From: Candidatus Poribacteria bacterium
GTDB lineage: Bacteria > Poribacteria > WGA-4E > GCA-2687025
Reading direction: 5' to 3'
Assembly (NCBI GenBank): GCA_028818695.1
Contig: JAPPNK010000015.1
Coordinates: 174,289-238,288, forward strand
DNA length: 64,000 nt
The position numbers and the translations under genes are program-made. Below, in pieces: positions 11,207-22,045 of this stretch (position 1 is its first letter; every line of letters starts with the position of its first letter). Under the pieces are notes generated by a model. It ran no database searches and was not told where the DNA came from. It was given only the letters and a program-made list of their open reading frames with translations.

Positions 11207-12034
11207 ATGGAATTGCGGATAGTAGATCAATCAGGCGCGGACGCAGGATCGGTGGCGGCGCCCGCTCTCTTGGCGGAGGGCGAGATTCACATGGCGGCGC
11301 TGCATCAGGTTGTGAACGCTTATTTGGCAAATAAGCGCAGCGGCACATCGAAGGTGAAGACGCGCAGCGAAGTGCGCGGAAGCGGACGCAAAATGTTCCG
11401 CCAAAAAGGGCTCGGCAGAGCGCGTATGGGCGACCGGCAGTCTCCCATACGGGTCGGCGGCGGAATCATCTTCGGACCGACGCCGCGCAGCTACCGCCAG
11501 AAGACTCCCCGAAAGATGAAACAGCTCGCGCTGCTCTCGGCTCTGCGCGATAAGCTGCAGAGCGGAGGAATCAAACTGGTCGAATCGTTCCCAGAGAACG
11601 GAGAGGTTCCAAAGACAAAGCGCGTCGTCTCTCTTTTGAAAAGCGTCGGCGTCAACCGGGAGAAGACGCTGTTGGTGACCGCCGAGAGCAACCCATGGCT
11701 GCTCATTTCGTCCCGAAATGTGCCGTATGTTGAAGCGGCGTTGAGCAGTCAGATACATCCGTATCAGATACTGACGCGCGACACGCTCATCTTTTCGGTG
11801 GAGGCTTGGGAAGCGCTGCTCTCCCGCTTGGGCGTGGAGGATGCGCCGGCGATAAAGCCTCCCTCTGAGGCGCAGGAAACGCCTGTTGAAGAATCTCCAG
11901 CTGAAGAGGCGGTTGAAGAAACGCCGGCGGAGCAGGAGCCTGTTGAAGAAGCTCCAGCGGAATCCGAAGAGGCGGAGCAGGAGGCGCCTGAAGAAGAGCG
12001 CAAAAACGATGAAGAAGAATCGGAGGCGCCCTGA
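11207..12034 (+). CDS. rplD: 50S ribosomal protein L4 with acidic C-terminal tail
   Basis: The first 205-210 residues are an ordinary L4, with the exposed-loop signature SGRKMFRQKGLGRARMG and the C-terminal LLITRD-like segment (ILTRDTLIFS). About 65 further residues follow, made almost wholly of Glu, Pro, Ala and Gln (repeats such as EETPAE and VEEAPAE). This tail is strongly acidic and probably disordered; a usual L4 ends near 205 residues. The gene overlaps rplW by one base (TGATG), so the tail is part of the coupled frame. L4 is an autogenous regulator in E. coli; whether this L4 regulates is unknown. Confidence 0.96.
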   Translation: MELRIVDQSGADAGSVAAPALLAEGEIHMAALHQVVNAYLANKRSGTSKVKTRSEVRGSGRKMFRQKGLGRARMGDRQSPIRVGGGIIFGPTPRSYRQKTPRKMKQLALLSALRDKLQSGGIKLVESFPENGEVPKTKRVVSLLKSVGVNREKTLLVTAESNPWLLISSRNVPYVEAALSSQIHPYQILTRDTLIFSVEAWEALLSRLGVEDAPAIKPPSEAQETPVEESPAEEAVEETPAEQEPVEEAPAESEEAEQEAPEEERKNDEEESEAP

Positions 12035-12384
12035 TGGCGATGGACCCCTATAAGGTTTTTCAGCGTCCGCTGATGACCGAAAAATCGACGATACAAAAAG
12101 ACAAATACCGCGAACGCTTGGGCGCCGAATCCTATGTGAAATACACATTGGAGGTGGATATGAGGGCGACGAAGCAGGATATTCGCCGCGCCATCGAGAC
12201 GCTGTTCCCCGAAACGGAGGGACAGATTATCAAGATCAACACGATGCGCAAGCAGGGAAAGCGGCGCGATTCGGGACGTTTGAGCCGCTTCCGCCGCTTT
12301 CGGCCGGGACGCTCAGCCGGGCAAAAAAAAGCGATCGTGACGCTGCGCGGCAACGTTACGATAACGCAATTTGAAGGAGCGTGA
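12034..12384 (+). CDS. rplW: 50S ribosomal protein L23
   Basis: 116-residue L23, which sits at the exit tunnel and docks trigger factor and [12 protein letters not shown] near the start and the [12 protein letters not shown] and [10 protein letters not shown] blocks are diagnostic. It is slightly longer than usual because of an insert after residue 22 ([15 protein letters not shown]). The ATG shares one base with the rplD stop; the stop overlaps the alternative upstream start codons of rplB. Confidence 0.97.
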   Translation: MAMDPYKVFQRPLMTEKSTIQKDKYRERLGAESYVKYTLEVDMRATKQDIRRAIETLFPETEGQIIKINTMRKQGKRRDSGRLSRFRRFRPGRSAGQKKAIVTLRGNVTITQFEGA

Positions 12385-12386
12385 TG

Positions 12387-13244
12387 ATGGCAAAGAAGCA
12401 CCGCCCCTATACGCCGTCGCGCCGTTTTATGACGACCTCCGAGTTTTCGGAGATCACCGCCTCAAAGCCGAAGAAGTCGCTCACGAGCGGCAAAAAACGC
12501 ATCAGCGGGCGCAATTCGAAGGGGCGCATCACAATGCGTCGGCGCGGAGGCGGACATAAACGCCGATACCGCGTCATCGATTTCAAGCGGAACAAGACAG
12601 GCATGCCGGCGTCGGTCGTCTCCATCGAATACGATCCGAACCGTTCGGCGCGGATTGCGCTGGTGCGGTATGAGGACGGCGAGGAGCGGTACATCTTGGC
12701 GCCACATGGTTTGAAGGTCGGCGATTCTGTCCAGTCGGGTCCGGGCGCCGGCTTCAATGTCGGCAACGCGATGCCTCTGGAGAACATGCCGCTCGGCAGC
12801 GTGATCCACAACATCGAAATGCGTCCTGGGAAGGGCGGTCAACTGGCGCGCAGCGCGGGCGGATTCGCTCGCCTCATGGCGCGGGAGGGCAGATATGCGA
12901 CGATCCTGCTGCCGTCCGGCGAACAGCGCATGGTGCTGTCGCGCTGCGTTGCGACGCTGGGACAGGTTGGAAACATTGACCATGAGAATGTGGTGATCGG
13001 AAAGGCGGGCCGCTCGCGCTGGCTTGGACGGCGCCCGAAGGTGCGCGGCGTAGCGATGAACCCTGTCGACCATCCGCACGGCGGAGGCGAAGGGAAAAGC
13101 TCCGGCGGCGGCAGCTCCGGCGGCGGCGACCACAAGAGCCGGCATCCGGTCACGCCGTGGGGCGTCCCGACGAAGGGGCGCAAGACGCGGAAGAAAAACA
13201 AAGCGTCGAGTCGATTGATTTTGTCGCGTCGGAAGAAGCGTTAG
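12387..13244 (+). CDS. rplB: 50S ribosomal protein L2
   Basis: 285-residue L2, needed for subunit joining and peptidyl transfer. Diagnostic blocks are [34 protein letters not shown] and the C-terminal [15 protein letters not shown] containing the conserved functional His. A Gly/Ser run (about residues 237-250) follows. Three start codons lie in a row (GTG 12381, ATG 12384, ATG 12387); the last is chosen because GGAG at 12376-12379 is then 7 bases away. Confidence 0.97.
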   Translation: MAKKHRPYTPSRRFMTTSEFSEITASKPKKSLTSGKKRISGRNSKGRITMRRRGGGHKRRYRVIDFKRNKTGMPASVVSIEYDPNRSARIALVRYEDGEERYILAPHGLKVGDSVQSGPGAGFNVGNAMPLENMPLGSVIHNIEMRPGKGGQLARSAGGFARLMAREGRYATILLPSGEQRMVLSRCVATLGQVGNIDHENVVIGKAGRSRWLGRRPKVRGVAMNPVDHPHGGGEGKSSGGGSSGGGDHKSRHPVTPWGVPTKGRKTRKKNKASSRLILSRRKKR

Positions 13245-13258
13245 CAAGGAGTGTTGCG

Positions 13259-13537
13259 ATGGCGCGTTCATTGAAAAAAGGCCCCTATGTGGAGCCGAAA
13301 CTGCTTAAAAAAGTGCAGAAGATGGAAGAAGCGGGCGAGCGGGGCAGGGTGATACGCACCTATTCGCGCCGCTCCACCATTCTGCCTGAGTTTGTGGGTC
13401 ATACCTTTTCGGTTTATAACGGGAAAAAGTTTTGGCCCGTGTTTATTTTAGAATCGATGGTCGGCCATAAGCTGGGAGAGTTTTCTCCGACGCGGACATA
13501 CCGTGGGCTTCGGCTGACCAGCGGAACAAGCGGATAG
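13259..13537 (+). CDS. rpsS: 30S ribosomal protein S19
   Basis: 92-residue S19 of the 30S head, paired with S13. The start [18 protein letters not shown] and the blocks [14 protein letters not shown] and [13 protein letters not shown] are diagnostic. The frame is open farther upstream, but the ATG at 13259 matches the family and has AAGGA 8 bases before it. Confidence 0.98.
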   Translation: MARSLKKGPYVEPKLLKKVQKMEEAGERGRVIRTYSRRSTILPEFVGHTFSVYNGKKFWPVFILESMVGHKLGEFSPTRTYRGLRLTSGTSG

Positions 13538-13548
13538 GGAGCGCTGGA

Positions 13549-13908
13549 ATGAGCGCGCGAGCGATACATCGAAACGCGCCTGTTTCCCCGCGTAAAGCGC
13601 GGTTGGTGGCGGATATGATTCGCCGCAAAAAAGTGGAAGAGGCGCAGGATATATTAGAGTTCAATCCGCAGCGCGCGGCTTATCTTATAGGCCGTCTCTT
13701 GCGTTCCGCGGCAGCGAACGCCGCCGAGTTGAACGCAAACGACAATTGGCGCGGCGGAGAGGATCTGGATGAGAGCAATTTATATGTGAAACGGATCGTT
13801 GTTGACGACGGTCTGCGCTTCAAGCGCATGCGGCCGCGCGCGCGCGGGATGGCGTACGGCATCTTGCGCCGGCGGTGTCATATCACCTTGGAACTGGACG
13901 ATCGATAG
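13549..13908 (+). CDS. rplV: 50S ribosomal protein L22
   Basis: 119-residue L22, which lines the exit tunnel. The start resembles the family (RNAPVSPRKARLVADMIRRK) and the tunnel hairpin is seen as LRFKRMRPRARGMAYGILRR. Length is normal. The stop TAG overlaps the GGAG ribosome site of rpsC. Confidence 0.98.
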   Translation: MSARAIHRNAPVSPRKARLVADMIRRKKVEEAQDILEFNPQRAAYLIGRLLRSAAANAAELNANDNWRGGEDLDESNLYVKRIVVDDGLRFKRMRPRARGMAYGILRRRCHITLELDDR

Positions 13909-13918
13909 GAGTAGTTTT

Positions 13919-14680
13919 TTGGGTCAAAAGACGCATCCGCGCGGTTTACGGCTAGGCATCATACAGACATGGGACGCGCAGTGGTTTCCGAAACGCAAGA
14001 GCGATTACGCGGAATGGCTGCAGGAAGACATTGAAATCGAGAAGTTTATTCGTCAACGCATGGCGCGGGCGGCGATCGCGCGGGTGCGCGTTGAACGCTG
14101 GGACGAGGAGCGGTTCAAGATCCATGTGCATACGGCGCGCCCGGGCATCGTCATCGGGCGCCGAGGCGCAGATATTGAGAAGCTTCAGGAGGAGCTGGCG
14201 AAGAAGATCGGCAAGCCCTCCAAGATCGAAATACAGGAGATACGGCAGCCCGACCTGGAAGCGTATCTTGTGGCGGAGGGCGTCGCCGCGCAATTGGAGC
14301 GCCGCGCGCGTTACAGGGACGCGATGAAGCGCGCCGTCCAAAATTCGATGCGTTCTGGCGCTCAGGGCTGCAAGATCATGGTGAGCGGGCGTCTGGGCGG
14401 CAATGAGATTGCAAACTCGCATTACGAGATTCAGGGCAGAGTTCCGCTGCATACGCTCCGCGCCGACATTGATTACGGGTTTGCGGAGGCGAAGACGACC
14501 TACGGCGTCATCGGCGTCAAGGCGTGGATCTTCCGCGGCGAGGTGATTTCGGGCTTTGTCGGTCAGGACGACCTGCAGATGTTGAAAGCCCGTTCAGGTT
14601 TGGATTCGACGCCCCGCGGAACGCGCAGAAATCAAGACCGCGGGCGCGTGGGTTTTGGCAGACAGGGACGTTCGAGATGA
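13919..14680 (+). CDS. rpsC: 30S ribosomal protein S3
   Basis: 253-residue S3, part of the mRNA entry channel. MGQKTHPRGLRLGI opens the protein, and the KH domain is seen as GIVIGRRGADIEKLQEEL. The C-terminal block GVIGVKAWIFRGEVI is typical, followed by an Arg/Gly-rich tail. The start is a TTG at 13919 with GGAG 7 bases upstream; upstream in-frame codons overlap rplV and give no family match. Confidence 0.96.
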   Translation: MGQKTHPRGLRLGIIQTWDAQWFPKRKSDYAEWLQEDIEIEKFIRQRMARAAIARVRVERWDEERFKIHVHTARPGIVIGRRGADIEKLQEELAKKIGKPSKIEIQEIRQPDLEAYLVAEGVAAQLERRARYRDAMKRAVQNSMRSGAQGCKIMVSGRLGGNEIANSHYEIQGRVPLHTLRADIDYGFAEAKTTYGVIGVKAWIFRGEVISGFVGQDDLQMLKARSGLDSTPRGTRRNQDRGRVGFGRQGRSR

Positions 14681-14693
14681 GAGGCTCTAACAA

Positions 14694-15113
14694 ATGTTGA
14701 TGCCGAAACGGACAAAGTATCGTAAGTTGCGCCGCGGTCGTATGAAAGGCGTCGCCTCGCGCGGCAATAAGGTCGCCTTTGGCGAATACGGCTTGCAGGC
14801 TCTGGAGCCTGGGCGCATTTCCAACCGGCAAATTGAGTCCGGCCGTATTGCGATCACGCGGCATGTGCGGCGCGGCGGAAAGGTCTGGATCAAAATCTTT
14901 CCCGACAGGCCCGTCTGGAAAAAGCCGCTTGAGGTGCGTATGGGCAAGGGGAAAGGCTCGCTGGAAGGCTGGGTCGCCGTCGTTCAGCCGGGGCGCATCC
15001 TGTATGAGCTGGCAGGCGTGCCGGAGGATGTCGCCCGCGTCGCAATGACGCGCGCCAAGCATAAACTGCCCATCAAAACGCGGTTTGTGCGCCGCGGATT
15101 TGGAGGTCAGTAA
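14694..15113 (+). CDS. rplP: 50S ribosomal protein L16
   Basis: 139-residue L16, which organises the A-site tRNA elbow region. The start [12 protein letters not shown] and the conserved [26 protein letters not shown] block are diagnostic. Length is normal. The rpmC start follows after one base, with GGAGGT placed inside the end of rplP. Confidence 0.98.
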   Translation: MLMPKRTKYRKLRRGRMKGVASRGNKVAFGEYGLQALEPGRISNRQIESGRIAITRHVRRGGKVWIKIFPDRPVWKKPLEVRMGKGKGSLEGWVAVVQPGRILYELAGVPEDVARVAMTRAKHKLPIKTRFVRRGFGGQ

Positions 15114-15114
15114 G

Positions 15115-15546
15115 ATGAGAATATCCGCAGACGAGATCGGCGCCGACTCCATTGACGAATTGCGCGAGCGGACGCCCGCCGAATTAAAAGAAAACCTGCA
15201 GACGCTGCGCCGCCTAAGGGTTGACCTGCGGTTTCAAACGGTGTACGGACAGGTCGAAAACACGCGCAGAATGGGAGACGCCCGGCGCAATACGGCGCGC
15301 ATCTTGACCGTTCTGCGCGAGAAGCAGATACAGAGCTTCTTGATGAGCGATCCTGACGTACAAGAAGGCTTGAACGAGGGCAGATACCATTTTTCAGCCG
15401 GCAAGCAGGACCCCAAGTCCGCAATCGGAATAGACGACATCTCCGGCAACGACGCGCGCTCCGTCACGTTGGCGATGCGGCTGTGGGCGTCGCTGCGCAA
15501 GGATCCGTCCTTTTTTGAACGGACGCGGCAGTTGCCGAAGGTGTGA
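15115..15546 (+). CDS. rpmC: 50S ribosomal protein L29 with long C-terminal extension
   Basis: Residues 8-65 carry the L29 helical hairpin (SIDELRERTPAELKENLQTLRRLRVDLRFQ and NTRRMGDARRNTARILTVLREK). An ordinary L29 is 60-75 residues long, but this frame continues to 143, with a hydrophilic tail (about 68-143) that resembles no domain I know. The position between rplP and rpsQ fixes the identity. GGAGGT lies 7 bases before the ATG. No internal stop or start suggests two separate proteins. L29 sits at the exit tunnel, so the tail would face the nascent-chain docking area. Confidence 0.93.
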   Translation: MRISADEIGADSIDELRERTPAELKENLQTLRRLRVDLRFQTVYGQVENTRRMGDARRNTARILTVLREKQIQSFLMSDPDVQEGLNEGRYHFSAGKQDPKSAIGIDDISGNDARSVTLAMRLWASLRKDPSFFERTRQLPKV

Positions 15547-15579
15547 GCGCGTATTTGATTTTGAAAAGCGGAGAAAAAG

Positions 15580-15843
15580 ATGAGCGGCATTGAGCGAGGC
15601 AACCGCAAAACCCGATCGGGCGTCGTGGTGAGCGACAAGATGGATAAGACCGTTTCGGTGCTGGTGGAGCGGGCGTTTCCGCATCCGGTATATGGAAAGA
15701 TTGTGCGCCGCTCCAAGCGGTATCTTGCCCATGACGAGCGCAATGAGGCGAACGCGGGCGATCGGGTGCTGTTGATGGAGACGCGCCCGTTGAGCCGCCG
15801 CAAGCGCTGGCGGGTGGCGGCTGTCTTAGAGCGGGCGCAGTGA
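15580..15843 (+). CDS. rpsQ: 30S ribosomal protein S17
   Basis: 87-residue S17, an early 16S rRNA binder of the 30S body. The segments [20 protein letters not shown] and [19 protein letters not shown] are diagnostic, and the length is normal. It follows rpmC by 33 bases with GCGGAG upstream, the expected order. Confidence 0.98.
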   Translation: MSGIERGNRKTRSGVVVSDKMDKTVSVLVERAFPHPVYGKIVRRSKRYLAHDERNEANAGDRVLLMETRPLSRRKRWRVAAVLERAQ

Positions 15844-15872
15844 TTATTTGAAGCGATTTTAAGGACAGGGCG

Positions 15873-16247
15873 ATGATTCAACGCGAAACATACTTACAGG
15901 TCGCAGACAACAGCGGCGCCAAAAAGATCATGTGTATCGGCATTTTAGGCGGAACGCGCCGCCGTTACGCCCGAGTGGGCGACATTATCCGCGCAACCGT
16001 GAAGGAAGCGGCGCCGGACAGCAAGATCAAGAAAGGCGAGGTGGTGAGCGCGGTCGTGGTGCGAACTGCGAAAGAGTACCGGCGCCCGGACGGATCGTAT
16101 ATCAAATTTGACCAGAACGCGGCGGCGATCATCGACCCGGAGGACGACAACAAGCCGCTCGGCTCGCGCATCTTTGGTCCGGTGGCGCGGGAGCTGCGGG
16201 AACGCGATTTTATGCGCATCGTATCGCTTGCGCCGGAGGTGTTTTAG
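15873..16247 (+). CDS. rplN: 50S ribosomal protein L14
   Basis: 124-residue L14 at the subunit interface. [23 protein letters not shown] and the central [19 protein letters not shown] block are typical, as is the C-terminal [22 protein letters not shown]. Length is normal. GGACAGGG precedes the ATG. Confidence 0.98.
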   Translation: MIQRETYLQVADNSGAKKIMCIGILGGTRRRYARVGDIIRATVKEAAPDSKIKKGEVVSAVVVRTAKEYRRPDGSYIKFDQNAAAIIDPEDDNKPLGSRIFGPVARELRERDFMRIVSLAPEVF

Positions 16248-16260
16248 AAAGGAAGGACGG

Positions 16261-16518
16261 ATGCCGAAACGGAAGCGTATGAAGTTTCGCGTCAAAGTGG
16301 GCGACCTGGTAAAGGTTGTCAGCGGCGACTGGATCGACGTTCAAGGGACGGTGACGGAGGTGGACCGCGTTCGCGGGCGCGTCGTCGTCGATGGAGTCAA
16401 TCTAAAGACGAAGCATATGCGTCCCAATCAGCGGTTCCCCGAAGGGGGAATTGTGGAGCGCGAGGCTTCGATACATATATCCAATGTTCGGGTGATTGAA
16501 GAAGCGGCCGATTCGTAA
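16261..16518 (+). CDS. rplX: 50S ribosomal protein L24
   Basis: 85-residue L24, a 50S assembly initiator with a KOW fold (KVGDLVKVVSGDWIDVQGTV). The Lys/Arg-rich block VNLKTKHMRPNQ is typical. It is at the short end of the family. The frame opens upstream inside rplN, but ATG at 16261 with AAAGGAAGG upstream fits the family start. Confidence 0.97.
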   Translation: MPKRKRMKFRVKVGDLVKVVSGDWIDVQGTVTEVDRVRGRVVVDGVNLKTKHMRPNQRFPEGGIVEREASIHISNVRVIEEAADS

Positions 16519-16524
16519 GGAGCG

Positions 16525-17106
16525 ATGATGGACAATTTGACGCGGGAACTCTATGAACGCGAGGCGGGAGCCGCTTTAAAAGAGCGGTTCGGCCTCCATA
16601 ACCCGATGCAGATACCTCGTTTAGACAAGATCGTTCTCAGCATGGGTCTCGGAGCGGCAGGCGCCGCCGGGGGCAATTCAGCCTTGATCGATTATGCGAT
16701 GAACGATATGGCGAAGATCACTGGGCAGCGGCCGTCGCCGAGAGCGGCGCGCAAACATGTTTCTAATTTCAAGATACGCGCGGGCGCTCGCATCGGATGT
16801 ATGGTGACGCTGCGCCGTCAACGTATGTATGCGTTTTACCATCGGCTGGTGAAGATCGCGCTTCCGCAGATACGCGACTTTCGCGGCGTGAATCCAAACT
16901 CGTTTGACGGGCGCGGAAACTATGCGATGGGCTTAACAGAGCAGATTATTTTTCCGGAGATCTCATATGACGATATGGAGCAGACGCTCGGTATGAACAT
17001 CGTCATCGCAACGACAGCCTCAACCGACGAGCATGCGCGGGAGCTGCTTCGGCTTCTCGGCATGCCGTTTCGAGACGACATTTCACAAACAGGCAGGGAG
17101 ATATGA
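16525..17106 (+). CDS. rplE: 50S ribosomal protein L5
   Basis: 193-residue L5 of the central protuberance, binding 5S rRNA. The segments [36 protein letters not shown] and the [21 protein letters not shown] block are diagnostic. Two adjacent ATGs (16525, 16528) are possible starts. The stop overlaps the rpsN start by 4 bases (ATGA), so the two are translationally coupled. Confidence 0.97.
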   Translation: MMDNLTRELYEREAGAALKERFGLHNPMQIPRLDKIVLSMGLGAAGAAGGNSALIDYAMNDMAKITGQRPSPRAARKHVSNFKIRAGARIGCMVTLRRQRMYAFYHRLVKIALPQIRDFRGVNPNSFDGRGNYAMGLTEQIIFPEISYDDMEQTLGMNIVIATTASTDEHARELLRLLGMPFRDDISQTGREI

Positions 17107-17288
17107 CACGAAAAGCGTTGTTGGAGAAATCGAAGCGAACGCCGAAGTTTTCGACGCGGAAGCGGAATCGCTGCGGGCAGTGCGGCCGCGCGCGCGGATA
17201 TATGCGTCAGTTTGGCTTGTGCCGGATCTGTTTTCGTCTGCTGGCGCGCGAGGGCCGCATTCCAGGCGTTGTCAAAGCGAGTTGGTGA
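17103..17288 (+). CDS. rpsN: 30S ribosomal protein S14, zinc-binding type
   Basis: 61-residue S14 of the C+ (type Z) class, with two CxxC pairs: CGQC and CRIC, separated by 12 residues. The C-terminal IPGVVKASW is typical. It overlaps rplE by 4 bases. The short zinc form is the common one in many phyla; zinc-free paralogues used under zinc starvation are not in the window. Confidence 0.98.
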   Translation: MTRKALLEKSKRTPKFSTRKRNRCGQCGRARGYMRQFGLCRICFRLLAREGRIPGVVKASW

Positions 17289-17297
17289 GGTAAGCGC

Positions 17298-17696
17298 ATG
17301 TCAATGACCGATCCATTGGCGGATATGTTGACGCGGATACGCAATGCGGCGATGCGCCGCAAAGCCAGCGTGGACGCGCCCGCATCGAATCTGCATGAGG
17401 CGGTGGCGCGCATTCTGATTGAAGAGGGGTATATCCGCGACTACCGCCGTTTGGAGGACAACAAGCAGGGAATGCTGACGATCTATCTCAAATACGGCGA
17501 GAATCGCGAGCCTGTCATTGTCGGGCTAAAACGGGTGAGCAGCCCTGGTCGGCGCGTATATGCGAGCGCGCGCAAGATGCCGCGCGTGTTGAACGGCTTA
17601 GGCTCGGCGATTGTGTCGACCTCGCAAGGCGTCTTGACCGGCAGGGAGTGCGCCCGGCGCGGCGTCGGCGGCGAGGTGCTGTGTTATGTATGGTGA
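17298..17696 (+). CDS. rpsH: 30S ribosomal protein S8
   Basis: 132-residue S8, which binds helix 21 of 16S rRNA and in E. coli represses the spc operon. [15 protein letters not shown] at the start and the C-terminal [24 protein letters not shown] with the family signature are diagnostic. Length is normal. The first codons read ATG TCA ATG, so a start two codons later is possible. Confidence 0.98.
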   Translation: MSMTDPLADMLTRIRNAAMRRKASVDAPASNLHEAVARILIEEGYIRDYRRLEDNKQGMLTIYLKYGENREPVIVGLKRVSSPGRRVYASARKMPRVLNGLGSAIVSTSQGVLTGRECARRGVGGEVLCYVW

Positions 17697-17720
17697 ACCG
17701 ATAGACGAAGGGAAGAGCGC

Positions 17721-18293
17721 ATGTCGCGGATAGGACAGCTCCCAGTGCAGATTCCGTCGGGCGTGACGGTGACGATCGGCAATGCAGCCGTCGCGGTGAA
17801 AGGACCGAAAGGCGCGTTGGAGATGCCGACGAATCCTTATACGGAGGTGACGCAGGAGAGCGGCGAATTGCGGGTGACGAGACCGTCCAATTCGCGCCGT
17901 CACCGCTCCATGCATGGTCTAACTCGGACGCTGATTGCGAACATGGTGGAGGGCGTTTCGAAAGGTTTTGAAAAACGCCTGCAGCTGGTCGGTCAGGGTT
18001 ACCGCGCCCAGGCGCAGGGACGCAATTTACAGCTGACGGTCGGCTTTTCGCATGTGGTGAATTATACGGTTCCAGAGGGGGCTTCGGTGACGGTCGGAGA
18101 ATCGGGATCCATGACGGTTGGAAACAGTTCGGTGCCGTTCATTCCAATTGTGGTGTCGGGCATCGACAAGCAGTTTGTGGGAGAGACCGCCGCGGCGATA
18201 CGGCGCATCAAAAAGCCGGAGCCGTACACGCCTTCAAAAGGCATTCGTTATGAAGGCGAAGCGGTGCGCAACTTGGCGAAGAAGCAGTCCTAA
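17721..18293 (+). CDS. rplF: 50S ribosomal protein L6
   Basis: 190-residue L6 near the sarcin-ricin loop. MSRIGQLPVQIPSGVTV and the C-terminal IRRIKKPEPYTPSKGIRYEGE are diagnostic. It is about 10 residues longer than the usual 177-180, from a slightly longer loop before residue 135. Spacing and ribosome site are normal. Confidence 0.98.
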   Translation: MSRIGQLPVQIPSGVTVTIGNAAVAVKGPKGALEMPTNPYTEVTQESGELRVTRPSNSRRHRSMHGLTRTLIANMVEGVSKGFEKRLQLVGQGYRAQAQGRNLQLTVGFSHVVNYTVPEGASVTVGESGSMTVGNSSVPFIPIVVSGIDKQFVGETAAAIRRIKKPEPYTPSKGIRYEGEAVRNLAKKQS

Positions 18294-18311
18294 TTTAAAG
18301 GAGTATGGAGA

Positions 18312-18740
18312 GTGAGAAATACGGGGCGGCTGCGGAGAGAGGCGCGTATTCGTCGCCACCGCAGAATACGTCGAAAAATTAGCGGAACCGCGGACGCGCC
18401 GCGCCTGTCGGTGTTTCGTTCGTCGCGGCATATATATGCGCAGTTGATCGACGATGAGCGCGGGGAGACTTTGGCGGCGTCGTCAACGGTGGCGCAGGAT
18501 GTGCGCGACTCGGTGGAATCGACCGGCACCGTGGCGGCCGCGGCGGAAGTCGGAAAGAGGCTCGCGGAGCTAGCTGCGTCCAAAGGCATTGAGCGCGCCC
18601 ATTTTGACCGCGGCGGGTTCCAATACCATGGACGGGTGCGCGCTTTGGCAGAAGCGGCGCGTGAAGCGGGGCTGGACCTCGGAAGATCGCGCGAGCCGAA
18701 GCGGCTGCGCAGAGACGAAAGCGGCAATGAAGGCGCATAG
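18312..18740 (+). CDS. rplR: 50S ribosomal protein L18
   Basis: L18 binds 5S rRNA in the central protuberance. The Arg-rich N-terminus and the blocks [18 protein letters not shown] and the C-terminal [26 protein letters not shown] are diagnostic. The 142 residues exceed the usual 115-122 because of a basic tail after GLDLG. Start is GTG at 18312 with AAAGGAG upstream. Confidence 0.97.
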   Translation: MRNTGRLRREARIRRHRRIRRKISGTADAPRLSVFRSSRHIYAQLIDDERGETLAASSTVAQDVRDSVESTGTVAAAAEVGKRLAELAASKGIERAHFDRGGFQYHGRVRALAEAAREAGLDLGRSREPKRLRRDESGNEGA

Positions 18741-18758
18741 CGGGCAAGGAGAACGGAT

Positions 18759-19316
18759 ATGAGACAGAACAATCGGCGCGACAGGCGAGACCGCCGAAGC
18801 AATTTTGAGGAAGAAGACGACGGTTTTGAAGAGAAAACGGTGCATGTGAACCGCGTCACGCGCGTGCGCAAAGGCGGAAAGCGTCTGCGTTACAACGCGC
18901 TGACCGTCGTCGGCAATAAGAACGGGATGGTCGGGCTAGGGTTTGGCAAAGCAAACGAGGTGATGGAGGCGCGCCGCAAGAGTTTTCAAGACGCGCGAAA
19001 GAACCTGTTTAAGGTGCCGATTATCAAAGGCACGCTTCCCCATAGCATTGTCGGCGTCGCCGGTTCGACGCGGGTGGTGATGCGTCCGGCGTCGCCGGGG
19101 ACAGGCGTCGTGGCGGGCAGTTCGCCGCGGTATATTTTTGAAGCGGCGGGCGTTCAGGATGTGCTGAGCAAGATCATCGGCTCCCGCAATAAGATCAACG
19201 CTGCGCACGCGACCATCAACGGGTTGAAGCGAATGCGCAACGCCGAAACGATCGCCAAACTGCGCCATAGAAGCGTGGGTAAGATATTAGGAACCGAGTC
19301 GGACGACGAAAGCTAG
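18759..19316 (+). CDS. rpsE: 30S ribosomal protein S5
   Basis: 185-residue S5, a fidelity protein at the mRNA entry. A charged N-terminal stretch rich in Arg, then Asp/Glu, precedes the normal start of the fold (VHVNRVTRVRKGGKRLRYNALTVVG). The C-terminal RKINAAHATINGL-type segment is present. The next gene, rplO, begins 17 bases later, leaving no room for rpmD (L30), which usually lies here. Confidence 0.97.
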   Translation: MRQNNRRDRRDRRSNFEEEDDGFEEKTVHVNRVTRVRKGGKRLRYNALTVVGNKNGMVGLGFGKANEVMEARRKSFQDARKNLFKVPIIKGTLPHSIVGVAGSTRVVMRPASPGTGVVAGSSPRYIFEAAGVQDVLSKIIGSRNKINAAHATINGLKRMRNAETIAKLRHRSVGKILGTESDDES

Positions 19317-19333
19317 CAGATAGGAGAGGCTGA

Positions 19334-19776
19334 ATGCAGGCGCATGAATTGAAGTCGCCGCGAGGCTCCAAGCGCAAACGTAAGCGCGTCGGCCGAGGGG
19401 ACGGTTCAGGATACGGAACGACAGCGGGGCGCGGCACGAAGGGGCAGCGTTCCCGTTCAGGCGGACGCACGCGCCCGTTTTTTGAGGGCGGTCAGATGCC
19501 GCTGTTTCGCCGCTTGCCAAAGCGCGGTTTCAAGCCGTTTCGTCGAGTGCGTTATGCGGTGGTGAACCTTCATGGTCTTGAACAGACGTTTGAGCAGGGG
19601 TCGGCGGTCGGGCCGCCCGAATTGTATCAGGCGCGGTTGATTAGCCGCAAGAAAGGGCTTGTCAAGATACTCGGAACCGGTACCTTGACGAAGCCTTTGA
19701 CGGTGCGGGCGCATAAATTCTCGGCGGCGGCGGCGGCCGCTATCGAGTCGGCAGGAGGAAAAGTCGAGGTGATCCT

Positions 19777-19780
<4 letters not shown>
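19334..19780 (+). CDS. rplO: 50S ribosomal protein L15
   Basis: 148-residue L15, a late 50S assembly protein. ELKSPRGSKRKRKRVGRGDGSGYGTTAGRGTKGQRSRSG is the typical Gly/Arg-rich N-terminal region, followed by FEGGQMPLFRRLPKRGF. Length is normal. The stop TGA overlaps the GTG start of secY. Confidence 0.97.
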
Positions 19781-21129
<1,349 letters not shown>

Positions 21130-21141
21130 AGGACGCAGCGC

Positions 21142-21819
21142 ATGCGATTGGCGATACTAGGACCGCCCGGGGCGGGAAAAGGCACGCAGGCGACGCGGCT
21201 AGCCGCCCGTACCGGCATATGCCACATCTCGACCGGCGACGCGCTCCGCAACGCGGTGATGAGCGGAACTGGGACCGACCTGCATGCGGTTGTGCGGAGG
21301 GGTTCTATGGCTCCGGACGAGCTGGTGGCGGAGATCATTGAGAGCCGCATTAAGCGGAGCGAGTGCCGTAAGGGGTATATACTTGACGGATTTCCTCGCA
21401 CGGAGCGTCAGTTGGAGATGTTGAAGGCGTTGACATCCCGGCTCAGCCACCGCTTGGACGCGGCGCTGCTGCTGGACGCGCCGGAAGAAGAGCTGATACG
21501 CCGCATCGTCGGACGCTTGGTATGCTTGCGCTGTCGGCGCAGTTATCATGTGGAGCATGCGCCGCCGTTGGTTGATGGCGTCTGCGACACGGACGGAGAG
21601 CCGTTGACGCGGCGGTCGGACGACACGGAGGAGGTGGCGCGGAATCGTTTGCGGATTTACAAGCGGCAGACCCGCCCCCTGATCGAACGGTATCGAGCGG
21701 AGGGGCTGTTGGAAGAGGTTGGAGCGTTGGGCTGCCCAGACAAGATTGAGCGCGAGATCAACGCGCGCTTAGAAAAAAGAGCGCTGAAAGGGAGGTACAA
21801 TGGCGCAGGATTACATTGA
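21142..21819 (+). CDS. adk: Adenylate kinase
   Basis: 225-residue nucleotide kinase converting AMP and ATP to two ADP. The P-loop GPPGAGKGT is at residues 7-15; DGFPRT marks the AMP site. The LID carries CLRC and CDTD, so the likely zinc site has three Cys and one Asp, a known variant. It follows secY as in most spc operons. The map gene, usually next, is absent. The 3' end overlaps infA by 20 bases. Confidence 0.96.
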   Translation: MRLAILGPPGAGKGTQATRLAARTGICHISTGDALRNAVMSGTGTDLHAVVRRGSMAPDELVAEIIESRIKRSECRKGYILDGFPRTERQLEMLKALTSRLSHRLDAALLLDAPEEELIRRIVGRLVCLRCRRSYHVEHAPPLVDGVCDTDGEPLTRRSDDTEEVARNRLRIYKRQTRPLIERYRAEGLLEEVGALGCPDKIEREINARLEKRALKGRYNGAGLH

Positions 21820-22045
21820 GGTCGAAGGCACTGTTCTGGAGAAGTTTCCGAACGCGCAGTATAAGGTGGAGTTGGAAAACGGTCATGAGGTGCTGGCGTA
21901 CATTTCGGGAAAGATGCGCATACGGTATATTCGTCCGATGCCGGGCGATCGGGTTCGGGTGAAGTTGTCTCCGTACGACTTGACCCGCGGGCGCATTTTT
22001 TCCATCGATTACTCCGCGCAGGACCGCGGAAAGGTTGAATCATGA
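21800..22045 (+). CDS. infA: Translation initiation factor IF-1
   Basis: 81-residue OB-fold factor binding the 30S A site. [40 protein letters not shown] and [18 protein letters not shown] are diagnostic. It starts inside the end of adk (20-base overlap, ribosome site GGGAGG within adk) and its stop overlaps rpmJ. It is slightly longer than the usual 72 residues. Confidence 0.98.
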   Translation: MAQDYIEVEGTVLEKFPNAQYKVELENGHEVLAYISGKMRIRYIRPMPGDRVRVKLSPYDLTRGRIFSIDYSAQDRGKVES

